A stretch of DNA of 34,219 nt from Aestuariivita sp. GTDB taxonomy: Bacteria > Pseudomonadota > Alphaproteobacteria > Rhodobacterales > Rhodobacteraceae. A model generated the notes under the pieces. That model made no database searches. It was not told the DNA's origin and saw nothing but the letters and a program-made list of their open reading frames with translations. This document shows, piece by piece, positions 1 to 8,238 of the stretch (positions are counted from its first letter, which is position 1; each line of letters opens with the position of its first letter). The stretch lies in NCBI RefSeq assembly GCF_021404545.1, contig NZ_JAAWWD010000071.1, positions 1 to 34,219 of the forward strand, given 5' to 3'. Position numbers and translations under genes: made by a program.

Positions 1-216
1 GGGGGGGGGCGCTGCTCACACCCGCGGCGCCTGTCGCCCACCGGCTTGCTGTCTTCACCCGTGTGGTCTGTCCGCGGCCCTGCAGAACGCCCCCAAGACA
101 CCCCACAGCCCAACCCACGCGGGTTGCCCGGCCTTCTCCGGGCCCTGGACACAGGTGCCTTCTGCCCCCCGCCGCAGAGGACACAGACATCTCGTCCGAT
201 CGCCCGATCTGCATGA
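1..216. other. Low-quality or chimeric contig end
   Basis: The window opens with a run of ten G and then about 200 bases of C/G-rich sequence without a recognisable gene. The reading frame of the downstream FG-GAP gene is open only from position 217, just after a TGA at 214-216, yet the residues encoded at about 262-321 already read like the start of a mature CRTAC1-type domain. The natural 5' end of that gene therefore seems to have been replaced or corrupted here. I infer an assembly-edge artefact rather than biology; no terminal repeat or telomere-like structure is visible. Confidence 0.5.
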
Positions 217-321
217 CATCGCGCCCTTTCGCTCCGCCCCCGCCCGCCCAAGACCCCGTTTACCCGGATCGAGGCCGCCGAGGTTGGCATCGACAAGCCG
301 CTGGAGTTTTCCTTTCGCGAC

Positions 322-2067
322 ATGTGGCCCCCGTTCTGGGAGGGACGCAGCCTGGCCGCGGGCGATATCGACCGGGATGGCGATACCGATCTGGTGATCG
401 CCTCGACCGAAGCCGGGCTTTACATCTATGACAATGATGGCACCGGCCGGTTCAACCGCAGCCCCCTGCCCCTGGGCGATCTGGAGGCAATGCCGGTCTT
501 CAACGCGGTGCTGGTGGATATCGACAATGACGGCTGGCGCGATCTGTTCGTGGCAACCTACCGGGCGGGCAATTATCTGATTCTGAACCAGAGCGGCACG
601 CTGGACACCGCCAATCCGCAACCCGTGGCCAACCGCCCGGACGCGGTGATGGCCATGGCGCTCAGCTTTGCCGATCCCGACCGCGACGGCGATCTGGATG
701 TGGCTTTGGGCAACTGGACGGCGGGCTGGTACCGGCGGGTGCCGGGCGACGAGGCGCGCAACCGCATCCTGTGGAACGAGGCGGGCCAACTGACCGGCGC
801 GGCCTATCTGGATCTGCCCGCGATCCCCGGAGAGACGCTGTCGATCCTGTTTTCCGATATGAACGGGGACGGGTTCGCCGATCTGCTGGTCGGCAATGAT
901 TTCGAGATCCCGGATGCCTTTTACCTGGGCGATGGCGCGGGCGGGTTCGATCCGGTCACCTATCAGGACGGGCTGATCCCGCAAACCACCACCACCACCA
1001 TGGCGGTCAAATCCGACGACCTGACCGGCAATGGCCTGCCCGAAGTGTATCTGGCGCAGATCTCGGGGCGCTCGTCGGGCGTGTCGGAAACGCTCAAGAT
1101 GCAGCCGCTCGAGATCTATTGCGATGGCATCCGCAACCCCGACGCGCGGGCGACCTGCGCGCAGAACATGGAGATCAAGACCTGGTACAGATCGGGCAAT
1201 AATTTCGATCCGACCTATGCGGCGCGCTGTCAGGACCTGACGGGGCGCTATCAGACCGAATGCAAGGCGATGCTGGTCAAGGATCTGGCGATCCAGCAGA
1301 ATAACCCTCAGATCTGCGACCTGATCCCCGCGGCGCAGCCCATCGCCAAATCCTATTGCACGCTGCATTTCCTGCCCCCCCGCCCGATCACGGCGGCCGA
1401 GGCCGCGGCCTCGATCCCGCAGATCCTGCGCTCGAACGTGCTGCTTGAGGCCCGGGGCGAGGTCTATGCCGATACCGCCGAGACCCGCGGCCTGGATGTG
1501 GGCGGCTGGAGCTGGGACACCAAGATCGAGGATTTCGACCTGGATGGCGATCTGGATGTCTATATCGTCAACGGCACCTGGGTCCCGAACGAGGTCAGCC
1601 CGTCGAACCTGTTTTTCCTCAATGACGGGGCGGGCAATTTCATCGAAGCCTCCGGCCCCTTCGGGCTGGAGGATTACCTGATGACCGCCTCGGCGGTGGC
1701 CTTCGACATGGACGGCGACGGCGATCTCGATATCCTGACCCATCCGGTGAACGGGCCGATCACATTGTTTCGCAACAACGCGCAGGGCGCCAACGTGATC
1801 GCCTTTGCGCTGGAGGATCACATCGGCAACCGCGACGGCATCGGCGCGGTGATCGAGATCGAGGACGAGACCGGCCGCGTGCAGCGCCGCGAGATCCAGC
1901 TGGGCGGCGGGTTCATGTCCTTTGATGCGCCAACCGTGCATTTCGGCCTGGGGGCGGCCCAATCGGTACAACGGCTGTCAATCACCTGGGCGGACGGGAC
2001 GGTATCACGTCCGGATGGACCGCTGGACGCGGGCCATACCCATCACATCCTGCGGTCCGGCCCGTAA
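322..2067 (+). CDS. FG-GAP/VCBS repeat protein with C-terminal ASPIC/UnbV (CRTAC1) domain, 5' end damaged
   Basis: This is a beta-propeller-type protein of the CRTAC1 family, normally exported and calcium binding; its biochemical role is not known. At least seven Asp-rich loops are visible, for example DIDRDGDTDL, DIDNDGWRDL, DPDRDGDLDV, DMNGDGFADL, DFDLDGDLDV and DMDGDGDLDI. About residues 490-575 form the ASPIC/UnbV module (NRDGIGAVIEIEDETGR, then a FGLG motif). A segment near residues 265-355 carries six cysteines and interrupts the propeller. The ATG at 322 is the first in frame, but coding-like sequence (EAAEVGIDKPLEF) continues upstream to about 262, so this is not the true start and the signal peptide is missing. 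It is followed by 274 non-coding bases before manC. The family call is firm, the 5' end is not. Confidence 0.85.
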   Translation: MWPPFWEGRSLAAGDIDRDGDTDLVIASTEAGLYIYDNDGTGRFNRSPLPLGDLEAMPVFNAVLVDIDNDGWRDLFVATYRAGNYLILNQSGTLDTANPQPVANRPDAVMAMALSFADPDRDGDLDVALGNWTAGWYRRVPGDEARNRILWNEAGQLTGAAYLDLPAIPGETLSILFSDMNGDGFADLLVGNDFEIPDAFYLGDGAGGFDPVTYQDGLIPQTTTTTMAVKSDDLTGNGLPEVYLAQISGRSSGVSETLKMQPLEIYCDGIRNPDARATCAQNMEIKTWYRSGNNFDPTYAARCQDLTGRYQTECKAMLVKDLAIQQNNPQICDLIPAAQPIAKSYCTLHFLPPRPITAAEAAASIPQILRSNVLLEARGEVYADTAETRGLDVGGWSWDTKIEDFDLDGDLDVYIVNGTWVPNEVSPSNLFFLNDGAGNFIEASGPFGLEDYLMTASAVAFDMDGDGDLDILTHPVNGPITLFRNNAQGANVIAFALEDHIGNRDGIGAVIEIEDETGRVQRREIQLGGGFMSFDAPTVHFGLGAAQSVQRLSITWADGTVSRPDGPLDAGHTHHILRSGP

Positions 2068-2276
2068 GAGGGCGACCACTTCAGCGGGGCAAGGTCACTT
2101 GTGTTGGCGGGATGGTGCTCAGGGCTTGGCAAGCGGAACCTTTGCAAAGCCCACGAGACACAAGCCGATCTGACCGTCACCACCCACCTCGTTCGCCGTC
2201 CCGAAACCGCCGGTCTCACGTTATCGGGCAGCTCCGTTGCTTACCCCCATAGCATGTTTGCGAAAGGCCTCTCATT

Positions 2277-2289
2277 GGTTGTCACAACC
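2277..2289. promoter_or_regulatory. Short palindrome upstream of manC
   Basis: GGTTGT-C-ACAACC is a perfect 6+6 inverted repeat with a single central base, about 50 bases before the manC start. Its position would suit an operator, but no regulator can be named and such a palindrome can occur by chance. Confidence 0.2.
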
Positions 2290-2341
2290 GCCCTGTGCCA
2301 GTAGCAAGAGACAGCATCAAGCAGCAAGGCGATCCCATATC

Positions 2342-3763
2342 ATGATCACTCCGGTTCTTCTGTGCGGTGGCTCTGGCACCCGGCTCTGGCCCCTGTCGCG
2401 CAAAAGCTATCCCAAGCAATTCGTGCCGCTGACCGGGGAGCAGACCTTGTTTCAGGCCTCGGCCCTGCGATTGACCGGAGAGGGGATCGCCCCGCCGGTG
2501 ATCCTGACCAATTCCGATTTCCGGTTCATCGTAACCGAACAGCTGACAGAGATCGGCATCGACCCCGGTGCCATCCTGATCGAGCCTGAGGGGCGCAACA
2601 CCGCGCCCGCAGTTCTGGCCGCGGCGCTCTGGCAACAGGCGCGCGATCCCGACAGCCTGATCCTGGTGGCCCCATCCGATCACGTCATCCCCGACGCGCA
2701 GGCCTTCCGTGCCGCCATTCAGGCCGGGGCGGAAGCCGCGGGCGCGGGCACGCTGATCACCTTTGGCATTCAGCCGACCCAGCCTGAAACGGGCTATGGC
2801 TATCTGGAACTGGCCGAGGATATCCCGCCCGGCGATCCTGTCCCGGTGATGCTGGAACGGTTCGTGGAAAAGCCCGATTTGGATCAGGCCACCCGGATGG
2901 TGCAATCGGGGCGGTTTTTGTGGAATGCCGGGCTGTTCCTGTTTTCTCCGGCGGCGATGATTGCCGCCTTCGAGGCTCACGCACCGGACATGATCCCGCC
3001 CGTTGCCGAGGCGCTCGACACCGGCAGATCCGATCTGGGTTTTTTCCGGCTCGCGCCTGATCCCTGGGCCGGAGCCGAGGATATCTCGATCGATTACGCG
3101 GTCATGGAAAAGGCCCGGAACCTGAGTGTGATCCCCTATCAGGGCCGCTGGTCCGATCTGGGCGGCTGGGATGCCGTCTGGCGCGAAAGCGGGCAGGACA
3201 GCGACGGCGTGGCCCTCAAGGGCCCTGCGACAGCGCTGGAATGTCAGAACACCCTGCTGCGGGCCGAGGATACCGGCCAGCCGGTGGTAGGGATCGGCCT
3301 CAAAGACACGATCGTGGTGGCGATGCCGGACGCGGTGCTGGTGGCCGATGCCGCCCGCGCGCAGGAGGTCAAGACGGCGGTGGCGGCGCTCAAGGCGCAA
3401 TCGGCCAAGCAGGCCGAGCAGTTCCCCAAGGATCACCGCCCCTGGGGCTGGTTCGAAAGCCTCGCCATCGGGGAGCGGTTCCAGGTCAAGCGCATCGTGG
3501 TCCATCCCGGCGCGGCGCTGAGCCTGCAAAGCCATCATCACCGGTCCGAACACTGGATCGTGGTGGCCGGCACCGCCAAGGTCACCATCGACGGCACCGA
3601 ACAATTGGTGAGCGAGAACCAGTCCGTCTATATCCCGCTGGGCGCCGTGCACCGGATGGAGAACCCCGGCAAACTGCCCATGGTGCTGATCGAGGTGCAG
3701 ACCGGCGGCTATCTGGGTGAAGACGACATCATCCGCTACGAAGATGTCTATGCAAGGGACTGA
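2342..3763 (+). CDS. manC: Mannose-1-phosphate guanylyltransferase / mannose-6-phosphate isomerase
   Basis: A cytoplasmic bifunctional enzyme that makes GDP-mannose from mannose-1-phosphate and GTP; the C-terminal cupin carries the isomerase activity in type II enzymes. The nucleotidyltransferase signature CGGSGTRLWPLSRKSYPKQF lies at about residues 8-27 and FVEKP follows near residue 180. The C-terminal part (about 360-473) has the cupin pattern GAALSLQSHHHRSEHW and ends with IIRYEDVYAR, typical of the family. At 473 residues it has the usual length. An upstream extension of the frame to 2237 was rejected because homology begins exactly at the ATG at 2342. GDP-mannose feeds mannose, fucose or related sugars into the polysaccharide made by the genes to the right; no gmd or phosphomannomutase is present in the window. 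Confidence 0.95.
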   Translation: MITPVLLCGGSGTRLWPLSRKSYPKQFVPLTGEQTLFQASALRLTGEGIAPPVILTNSDFRFIVTEQLTEIGIDPGAILIEPEGRNTAPAVLAAALWQQARDPDSLILVAPSDHVIPDAQAFRAAIQAGAEAAGAGTLITFGIQPTQPETGYGYLELAEDIPPGDPVPVMLERFVEKPDLDQATRMVQSGRFLWNAGLFLFSPAAMIAAFEAHAPDMIPPVAEALDTGRSDLGFFRLAPDPWAGAEDISIDYAVMEKARNLSVIPYQGRWSDLGGWDAVWRESGQDSDGVALKGPATALECQNTLLRAEDTGQPVVGIGLKDTIVVAMPDAVLVADAARAQEVKTAVAALKAQSAKQAEQFPKDHRPWGWFESLAIGERFQVKRIVVHPGAALSLQSHHHRSEHWIVVAGTAKVTIDGTEQLVSENQSVYIPLGAVHRMENPGKLPMVLIEVQTGGYLGEDDIIRYEDVYARD

Positions 3764-4124
3764 GGCGGTGGCGGGGTGATCGGCACATGGCCTTGCCGGG
3801 AGAAGAGCCGCGGTACCGCCGGACTGCGGGGTGGCGATCCTATCTGAGTTCAGCGCACTTTATGGTTCCCACCTTATAGCCAGATCCATTCGACACGCTG
3901 CGGTCAATCAATCGCCGACCCGTCGGCGCGGTCCGGCGATGACGTGGCGGCCTGCGGCCTTGATGCCGCGCTTTGGCGCTCGGCCCGCCGGTGCACGGCT
4001 CTGACGGGATCACCCCACGTTTCGCGCTCAGTCCGCTTTAATGATTTCAATGCCTTACAGAAATTTGTTTCGCACGCGAAACATTTCGGCGGGTTCCGGC
4101 CCCTGGAAAGCCCGCCCGCCCCGC
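3764..4124. other. Gene-free stretch between manC and parB
   Basis: These 361 bases separate the convergent manC and parB genes. Short open frames exist on both strands but none has a convincing start, ribosome site or recognisable product. The only clear structure is the parS-like palindrome at 4066-4083, listed separately. Confidence 0.5.
4066..4083. promoter_or_regulatory. Candidate parS centromere site
   Basis: The sequence TGTTTCGC-AC-GCGAAACA has perfect 8-bp arms around a two-base centre. It fits the GTTNNNNGCNNNNAAC layout reported for parS sites of alphaproteobacterial repABC plasmids apart from AC for GC in the centre. It also keeps the TGTTTC/GAAACA half-sites of the common chromosomal parS. 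It lies about 40 bases past the parB stop codon, a usual place for such a site. ParB binding is inferred. Confidence 0.55.
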
Positions 4125-5186
4125 TCAGCCGCGCGCCAGCCACTCCTTCAGCGCCGCGACAAACGCCGCATCTATGCGCGCGCCGGTCAGTTCCACCCGT
4201 TGGCCCGCCGCGTCATAGCGCAGGCGCAGGTCCTCAGCGATGGGCTGGGGCTGACTGCGCGGGTCGGGCGGGGAGGAGGTCGGCGCGCCGCGTGGTTCGG
4301 GCCCTGCGTCCTTTGCCCTGCGTCCCGCCACCAGATCGGCCAGCAGGCGCAATTCCTCCTCGGCCGTCGCGGGCGGCCGGGATCTGAGCCTAACACGGGC
4401 TTTTTCGGCGAAATCCGGATCCGCCCCGATGGCCTTTACCACGCTCAGGCCAAGCCGTTCGGGGATCGCCGTGGGAAAGCGCAACACCTGATCGAGCGGT
4501 TCGACCAGGGTCATGAAGCTGCCGATCTTGGAGCGCTTCGACCGGGTGGCAGCCCCGTAAAGCCCCTGAAGCGCCGCACGCGCTGTCGGGTAGACCCCTT
4601 CATGCACCGTGCGCAAAGCGATGCGCGCGCGCTCATAAAGGCTCAGGTTGACCCGGATCTCATTCTCTTCGACCATCGCGACATAGGCCGCCTGGGCAGT
4701 CTCGGGCGCGATGATCAGCGCCTTGATCGTGGCGAATTCAGACTCTGATCGCATGGCATAGAGCCGTTTCAGCGCCGTCAGCCGCCGCCAGCCCGAAATC
4801 AGACCATAGCGGGCTGTGCCGTCCGGGGCGGGCTCGGGCAGGGCAATGACTTCGATCGCCGTCTGTTGGCCACGGGCGCGCAAACTGTCCATCAGGGAGG
4901 CCAGCTCATCGGCGTCCTGTTCGATCCGGTCGCGCATCAGATAGCCTTCGTCGATGGCCTCCAGCGGCAGCGCCTCGATGAGACGGCCTTCGCGGCGGGC
5001 GGTGGCCATCCGCGCGCTCAGCTCCTGCAAGGCGGCCGTCGCGCTGGCGTGTCCCGCCACCTGAGCGATGGGGGCAGGGGAGGGGGATCCAAGCGGCATC
5101 GACTTGGTCTCGGGGGCGCGCATGCCACCACTGGGACCTTCCAGATATCCGGGGCGGGCCGGGGTCAGCCGTTTGCGTTTCGCCAT
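4125..5186 (-). CDS. parB: Plasmid partition protein ParB (RepB family)
   Basis: A centromere-binding partition protein that loads on parS and works with ParA to segregate the plasmid. The N-terminal ParB/Srx nucleotide-binding domain spans about residues 60-190 and shows ISGWRRLTALKRL, matching the GxRRxxA nucleotide motif. It is followed by ENEIRVNLSLYERA, the conserved arginine-containing box. A helix-turn-helix region (about 195-270, with RSKRSKIGSFMTL) follows, then a linker rich in Pro, Arg and Gly and a C-terminal dimerisation segment. At 353 residues it is slightly longer than a chromosomal ParB. The ATG at 5186 has a good ribosome site, AAAGGA, just upstream. It lies 60 bases downstream of parA in the same direction, so they are likely one operon. 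A candidate parS site lies beyond its 3' end. Confidence 0.92.
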   Translation of the reverse strand: MAKRKRLTPARPGYLEGPSGGMRAPETKSMPLGSPSPAPIAQVAGHASATAALQELSARMATARREGRLIEALPLEAIDEGYLMRDRIEQDADELASLMDSLRARGQQTAIEVIALPEPAPDGTARYGLISGWRRLTALKRLYAMRSESEFATIKALIIAPETAQAAYVAMVEENEIRVNLSLYERARIALRTVHEGVYPTARAALQGLYGAATRSKRSKIGSFMTLVEPLDQVLRFPTAIPERLGLSVVKAIGADPDFAEKARVRLRSRPPATAEEELRLLADLVAGRRAKDAGPEPRGAPTSSPPDPRSQPQPIAEDLRLRYDAAGQRVELTGARIDAAFVAALKEWLARG

Positions 5187-5246
5187 CTCTCGTCCTTTCT
5201 GCCAGACCGTGCATCGGGCCCTTTATCAGGCTCTGTTTAGGGCTTT

Positions 5247-6650
5247 CTAAAGCATCCGTTCGCGGGCCGCGTCCTGTTCCTCACGCCGCCACACCCCGAC
5301 CAAAAGCCGCTTGAACGCGGCATAGGTGGCATCGAATGTCTCGCGCCCCCTGGCATAGGTCTCGCGGTTGAAATCGCGGTAATCGGCCTCGTAGATGCCG
5401 TTCACCTGTTCCCCCGCCTGACCGATCAGCGCGGTGAAATCCTGCCGGTGCGGGCTGAGCGTGGGGCCCAGATAGGCCTGCATCAGAGCCGCAAGTTCGC
5501 CCTGCTGCGCCCCGTCATAGCGGGTGATGACCGCGCGCACCGCATCCCACTGAAAGGCGGTTTCGGGCTGGCCCAGGGCGCGCGCGGCGATATTCTCGCC
5601 CTCCTCGATCGAGGCGAAGGTGGAATACAGCATATCGAAGAACCGCCCCGTGCTGTCGAACTCCAGAAACGAGGCGCCCAGCGGCACCAGCAGGATATCG
5701 GCCGCCGCCAGCCCGTTGATCGTCAGATAACCCAGGGCAGGGGGCGTATCGATGAAAACCACGTCATAACGGTCGAGGACGCCATCGGCCTCCAGCCGGT
5801 CGGTCAGCGCATCCCACAGCTTCCAGCCGCGCGCGGCCATGCGCCAGACGGGGATCTGGAACTCAGCCCAATAGAGGTTCAGCTGCGCCCCGATCAGATC
5901 GATATTGGGCCAATGGGTGGATTGGATCAGGTCATCCGCCGACAGGTCCATCGCCGCGCTCAGCGTCTCGTCCAGCGGCTGCGGCGCCTCGCCCCGGGCG
6001 GCGCGGGCCTGGTTCTCGGTGCGCAGATGATCGCCGTAATGGCGCGCGATCAGCGGGAAGGCGGTCTGCCATTCATCCTCGACCCGGCCGCCGAAAATCG
6101 AGGTCATCGAGCCTTGGCTGTCGAGATCGATCACCAGCACCTTATAGCCGTCAAGCGCCGCCGACATCGCCAGATGCGCCGCCGTGCTGGTCTTGCCCAC
6201 GCCGCCCTTGAAATTGGCCACCGCCACCAGCTTGGCTGGCAACCCGTCGGGGCGGTAGGGCAGATAGTTCTTGGCCTTGGACCCTTGCGCCCCGAAATGC
6301 GCCCGCAGGCGCAGCACCTCGTCCAGGGTGAACCATTTCGCGCCACCCTCGGTCTCGGACCGGCCCTGGGGCAGGTCGGGGGTCTGTTTCAGAACCCGCC
6401 GGAAATGGGCCTGCGCCACCGGGATCAGATAGCGGGTGATCTCCCAGGTGGAAAACATCCGCAGGCTCTTGGCGCCCTGATCGTTCAATCCCCGGCTGGC
6501 CAGGTCGGTGCGCCCCTGGGTGCAGGCCTGCGCGATCCGGGCAAAGCCCGCAGTATCGGCAGGATCGGCGAGATCGGCCAGGGCAGCGTCCGGATCGATG
6601 TTGAAATAAGGGGGCAGGGCGGCGCCTGCCTGTGGGGTGTCTTTTGCCAT
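5247..6650 (-). CDS. parA: Plasmid partition ATPase ParA
   Basis: A Walker-type partition ATPase that uses a nucleoid gradient to separate plasmid copies and usually represses its own operon. The deviant Walker A motif FKGGVGKTSTAAHLA lies near residue 150, the A' motif DLDSQGSM about 30 residues later, and the Walker B motif VFIDTPPALGY near residue 300. The N-terminal ~140 residues hold a MerR-like DNA-binding segment (KWFTLDEVLRLRAHFG) typical of plasmid ParA proteins of this type. The frame is open up to a TTG at 6722, but that extension covers a perfect 15-bp inverted repeat and reads as non-family sequence. The ATG at 6650, giving 467 residues, is preferred. It is divergent from repA across the origin and co-directional with parB. 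Confidence 0.92.
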   Translation of the reverse strand: MAKDTPQAGAALPPYFNIDPDAALADLADPADTAGFARIAQACTQGRTDLASRGLNDQGAKSLRMFSTWEITRYLIPVAQAHFRRVLKQTPDLPQGRSETEGGAKWFTLDEVLRLRAHFGAQGSKAKNYLPYRPDGLPAKLVAVANFKGGVGKTSTAAHLAMSAALDGYKVLVIDLDSQGSMTSIFGGRVEDEWQTAFPLIARHYGDHLRTENQARAARGEAPQPLDETLSAAMDLSADDLIQSTHWPNIDLIGAQLNLYWAEFQIPVWRMAARGWKLWDALTDRLEADGVLDRYDVVFIDTPPALGYLTINGLAAADILLVPLGASFLEFDSTGRFFDMLYSTFASIEEGENIAARALGQPETAFQWDAVRAVITRYDGAQQGELAALMQAYLGPTLSPHRQDFTALIGQAGEQVNGIYEADYRDFNRETYARGRETFDATYAAFKRLLVGVWRREEQDAARERML

Positions 6651-6661
6651 CTCACTGCTCG

Positions 6662-6703
6662 ATGTGCTGTGTTTTGCAAAAGGTATCACAAAACACAGCA
6701 CAT
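6662..6703. repeat. Perfect 15-bp inverted repeat upstream of parA
   Basis: The arm ATGTGCTGTGTTTTG (6662-6676) is repeated exactly in inverted orientation as CAAAACACAGCACAT (6689-6703), with a 12-base spacer. A further partial copy, AAACACAGC, occurs at 6753-6761. The repeat begins 12 bases before the parA start codon. Plasmid ParA proteins commonly bind inverted repeats at this position to repress parAB, so an operator is the first guess; a second centromere is possible. Function is inferred from position only. Confidence 0.6.
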
Positions 6704-6801
6704 GGAAGAAAAATCGCCACAAGCAGGGATTTTCTCAGCAATATCAGGCGATAAACACAGCTAAAGCCCGCTGATTACCGGGCCCCAGATTTTTTTGTGA
6801 C

Positions 6802-6829
6802 GTTATATATATGTTATATATGTGTTAAG
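6802..6829. repeat. AT-rich 11-bp tandem repeats (candidate DNA unwinding element)
   Basis: GTTATATATAT and GTTATATATGT are adjacent 11-mers, followed by a third partial unit beginning GTTA. This is the most AT-rich patch of the replication region, and its spacing of about one helical turn suits an unwinding element. Confidence 0.5.
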
Positions 6830-6893
6830 GACAAAATCTGGTTTCTCTAAACTCCTGGTTTGGCTTGCTTTTCCGGCGGTTGGGGAGGGACAG

Positions 6894-6959
6894 ACGACTC
6901 TGAACCCCCGATAGAGCGACTCCGATCCCACGCTGGGGGGATTCCGATCCCCCGTTGCG
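6894..6959 (+). repeat. Three 22-bp iterons (candidate RepA binding sites)
   Basis: Units start at 6894, 6916 and 6938 and share the core TCcGAtCCCcCG at the same offset. Units 2 and 3 agree at 17 of 22 positions and units 1 and 2 at 15 of 22. A period of 22 bp puts the cores on one face of the helix, as expected for initiator iterons. They lie about 70 bases upstream of repA, which suggests autoregulation as well as initiation. Confidence 0.6.
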
Positions 6960-6965
6960 GGCCGC

Positions 6966-6974
6966 TGTGGATAA
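6966..6974 (-). promoter_or_regulatory. DnaA box
   Basis: TGTGGATAA on the + strand is the exact complement of the consensus DnaA box TTATCCACA. It sits seven bases after the last iteron and upstream of repA, where a host DnaA site is expected in an iteron origin. Confidence 0.65.
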
Positions 6975-7027
6975 CTTTAGGCTGGGTGTCATCGAAACCA
7001 CGATAATCGGTTGGGTATCAAGCGACC

Positions 7028-8053
7028 ATGAACAGGGCAGTGACAGCGGCAGGCGGTGCCTTGGGGCCGGATCGGCACCGGCAGGGCGATTTCTTTCTGT
7101 GCGATGTTTTCGATGCGATCCCCAAGGACGATATCGCCAGCATGGAACACCCGCTGTTTTCGCTGGCGACCCGGCCCGACCGGCGGATCCTGTCTTATGC
7201 CCATAACGACACGCAGATCACCGTCACGCCCAGCGTCAAGGGGCTGGCCACGATCCACGACAAGGATATTCTGATCTTCTGTATCAGCCAATTGATGGCA
7301 GCGCTGAACGCGGGCCGCAGCGTCAGCCGCACCCTGCATCTCAAGGCGCATGACGTGCTGGTGGCGACCAACCGCGACACCTCCGGCGATGCCTATCGGC
7401 GCCTGCGCGAGGCGTTCGAGCGTCTCGCGGGCACCCGGATCACCACCAATATCGTCACCGGAGAGATCGAGACCACCGCCGGCTTTGGCCTTATCGAAAG
7501 CTGGGAGATCGTACGCCGCACCCGCGGTGGGCGTATGGTCAGCGTGGCGGTCACGCTGTCGGAGTGGCTTTACCGCGCGGTGCTGTCGAAATCCGTGCTG
7601 ACGCTGAGCCGCGATTATTTCCGGCTCAGAAAACCGCTGGAGCGGCGGATCTATGAGCTGGCGCGCAAACATTGCGGGCGCCAGCCGGGCTGGACCGTCT
7701 CGGTGGACACGCTTTTGAAGAAATCCGGCTCCGCCTCGCCCCGACGGGTGTTTCGCAAGATGCTGCGCGACATGATCGCGGCCGACCACCTGCCCGATTA
7801 CGACATGACCGAAGAGCCCGGCGACAAGATCCGTTTCGCGCCCCGCGCGGGCCTTGTCGATCCCCAGGTCCGCCCGCCGGTCTTGTCGGAAGAGGCGCTG
7901 GAGGAGGCCCGCCGCCTGATGCCGGGCTGGGATGTCCACGCGCTGGAGGCCGAATGGCGCGGCGTCTGGGCCCGCACCGGCAGACAGCGCCTGCGCAAAC
8001 CCGACGCGGCCTTTCTGGGCTGGATCGGGAAGCGCAGGCGCCAAGAGAGTTGA
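7028..8053 (+). CDS. repA: Plasmid replication initiator protein A (RPA family)
   Basis: The replication initiator of the replicon, expected to bind the iterons just upstream and open the origin. The family pattern is clear: DDIASMEHPLFSLATRPDRR at about residues 34-53, then VTPSVKGLATIHDKDILIFC and SQLMAALNAGR, as in the RPA (RepA) proteins of Rhodobacterales and other alphaproteobacterial plasmids. The middle holds winged-helix segments with LRKPLERRIYELARKHCG near residue 205. The C-terminal ~60 residues are less conserved, with a short basic end. At 341 residues it has normal length. The ATG at 7028 has only a weak ribosome site; an internal ATG at 7143 would cut into the conserved block and was rejected. 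It is divergent from parA-parB. Confidence 0.92.
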   Translation: MNRAVTAAGGALGPDRHRQGDFFLCDVFDAIPKDDIASMEHPLFSLATRPDRRILSYAHNDTQITVTPSVKGLATIHDKDILIFCISQLMAALNAGRSVSRTLHLKAHDVLVATNRDTSGDAYRRLREAFERLAGTRITTNIVTGEIETTAGFGLIESWEIVRRTRGGRMVSVAVTLSEWLYRAVLSKSVLTLSRDYFRLRKPLERRIYELARKHCGRQPGWTVSVDTLLKKSGSASPRRVFRKMLRDMIAADHLPDYDMTEEPGDKIRFAPRAGLVDPQVRPPVLSEEALEEARRLMPGWDVHALEAEWRGVWARTGRQRLRKPDAAFLGWIGKRRRQES

Positions 8054-8238
8054 CAGCTTTTGCCTGCCGTGGCCGTCTCGGCGCATTATTGCCGGGTCTG
8101 GCCGCTTTCTGAGGCGGCACCGCTCCGAAGAGAGCGCTGTACCAGAGTATATGCCGGTGGTTCCCTTGCATCGCGAGTGACCTTGTGGTTCAAGGCACAG
8201 AAATGAGATTTTGACCTTCCGGATTTGGGAAAAATACA

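Larger units (their letters stand above)
6785..7027. other. Plasmid replication origin (oriV)
   Basis: This non-coding stretch between parA and repA carries the parts of an iteron-type origin in order. First comes an AT-rich element with 11-bp tandem units starting GTTATATAT at 6802 and 6813, and a partial unit at 6824. It is flanked by an imperfect inverted repeat (CCAGATTTTTTTGT at 6785, ACAAAATCTGG at 6831). Next come three directly repeated 22-bp units (6894-6959), and then a perfect DnaA box (6966-6974). The repA start codon is 53 bases beyond the box. The arrangement of melting region, initiator sites and DnaA box beside the initiator gene is standard for such plasmids; origin activity is inferred. 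Confidence 0.7.

Noticed and set aside
55-1971. 638-codon open frame on the minus strand across the FG-GAP gene
   Set aside because: It has no family features and is rich in Arg, Ala, Gly and His as expected of the complement of a GC-rich gene; the plus-strand frame shows clear FG-GAP and ASPIC motifs.
2282-3652. 456-codon minus-strand frame over manC
   Set aside because: Antisense shadow of a well-conserved enzyme; no recognisable protein.
6651-6722. Extension of parA to a TTG start at 6722
   Set aside because: It would cover a perfect 15-bp inverted repeat and add residues unlike the family; the ATG at 6650 begins the expected protein.
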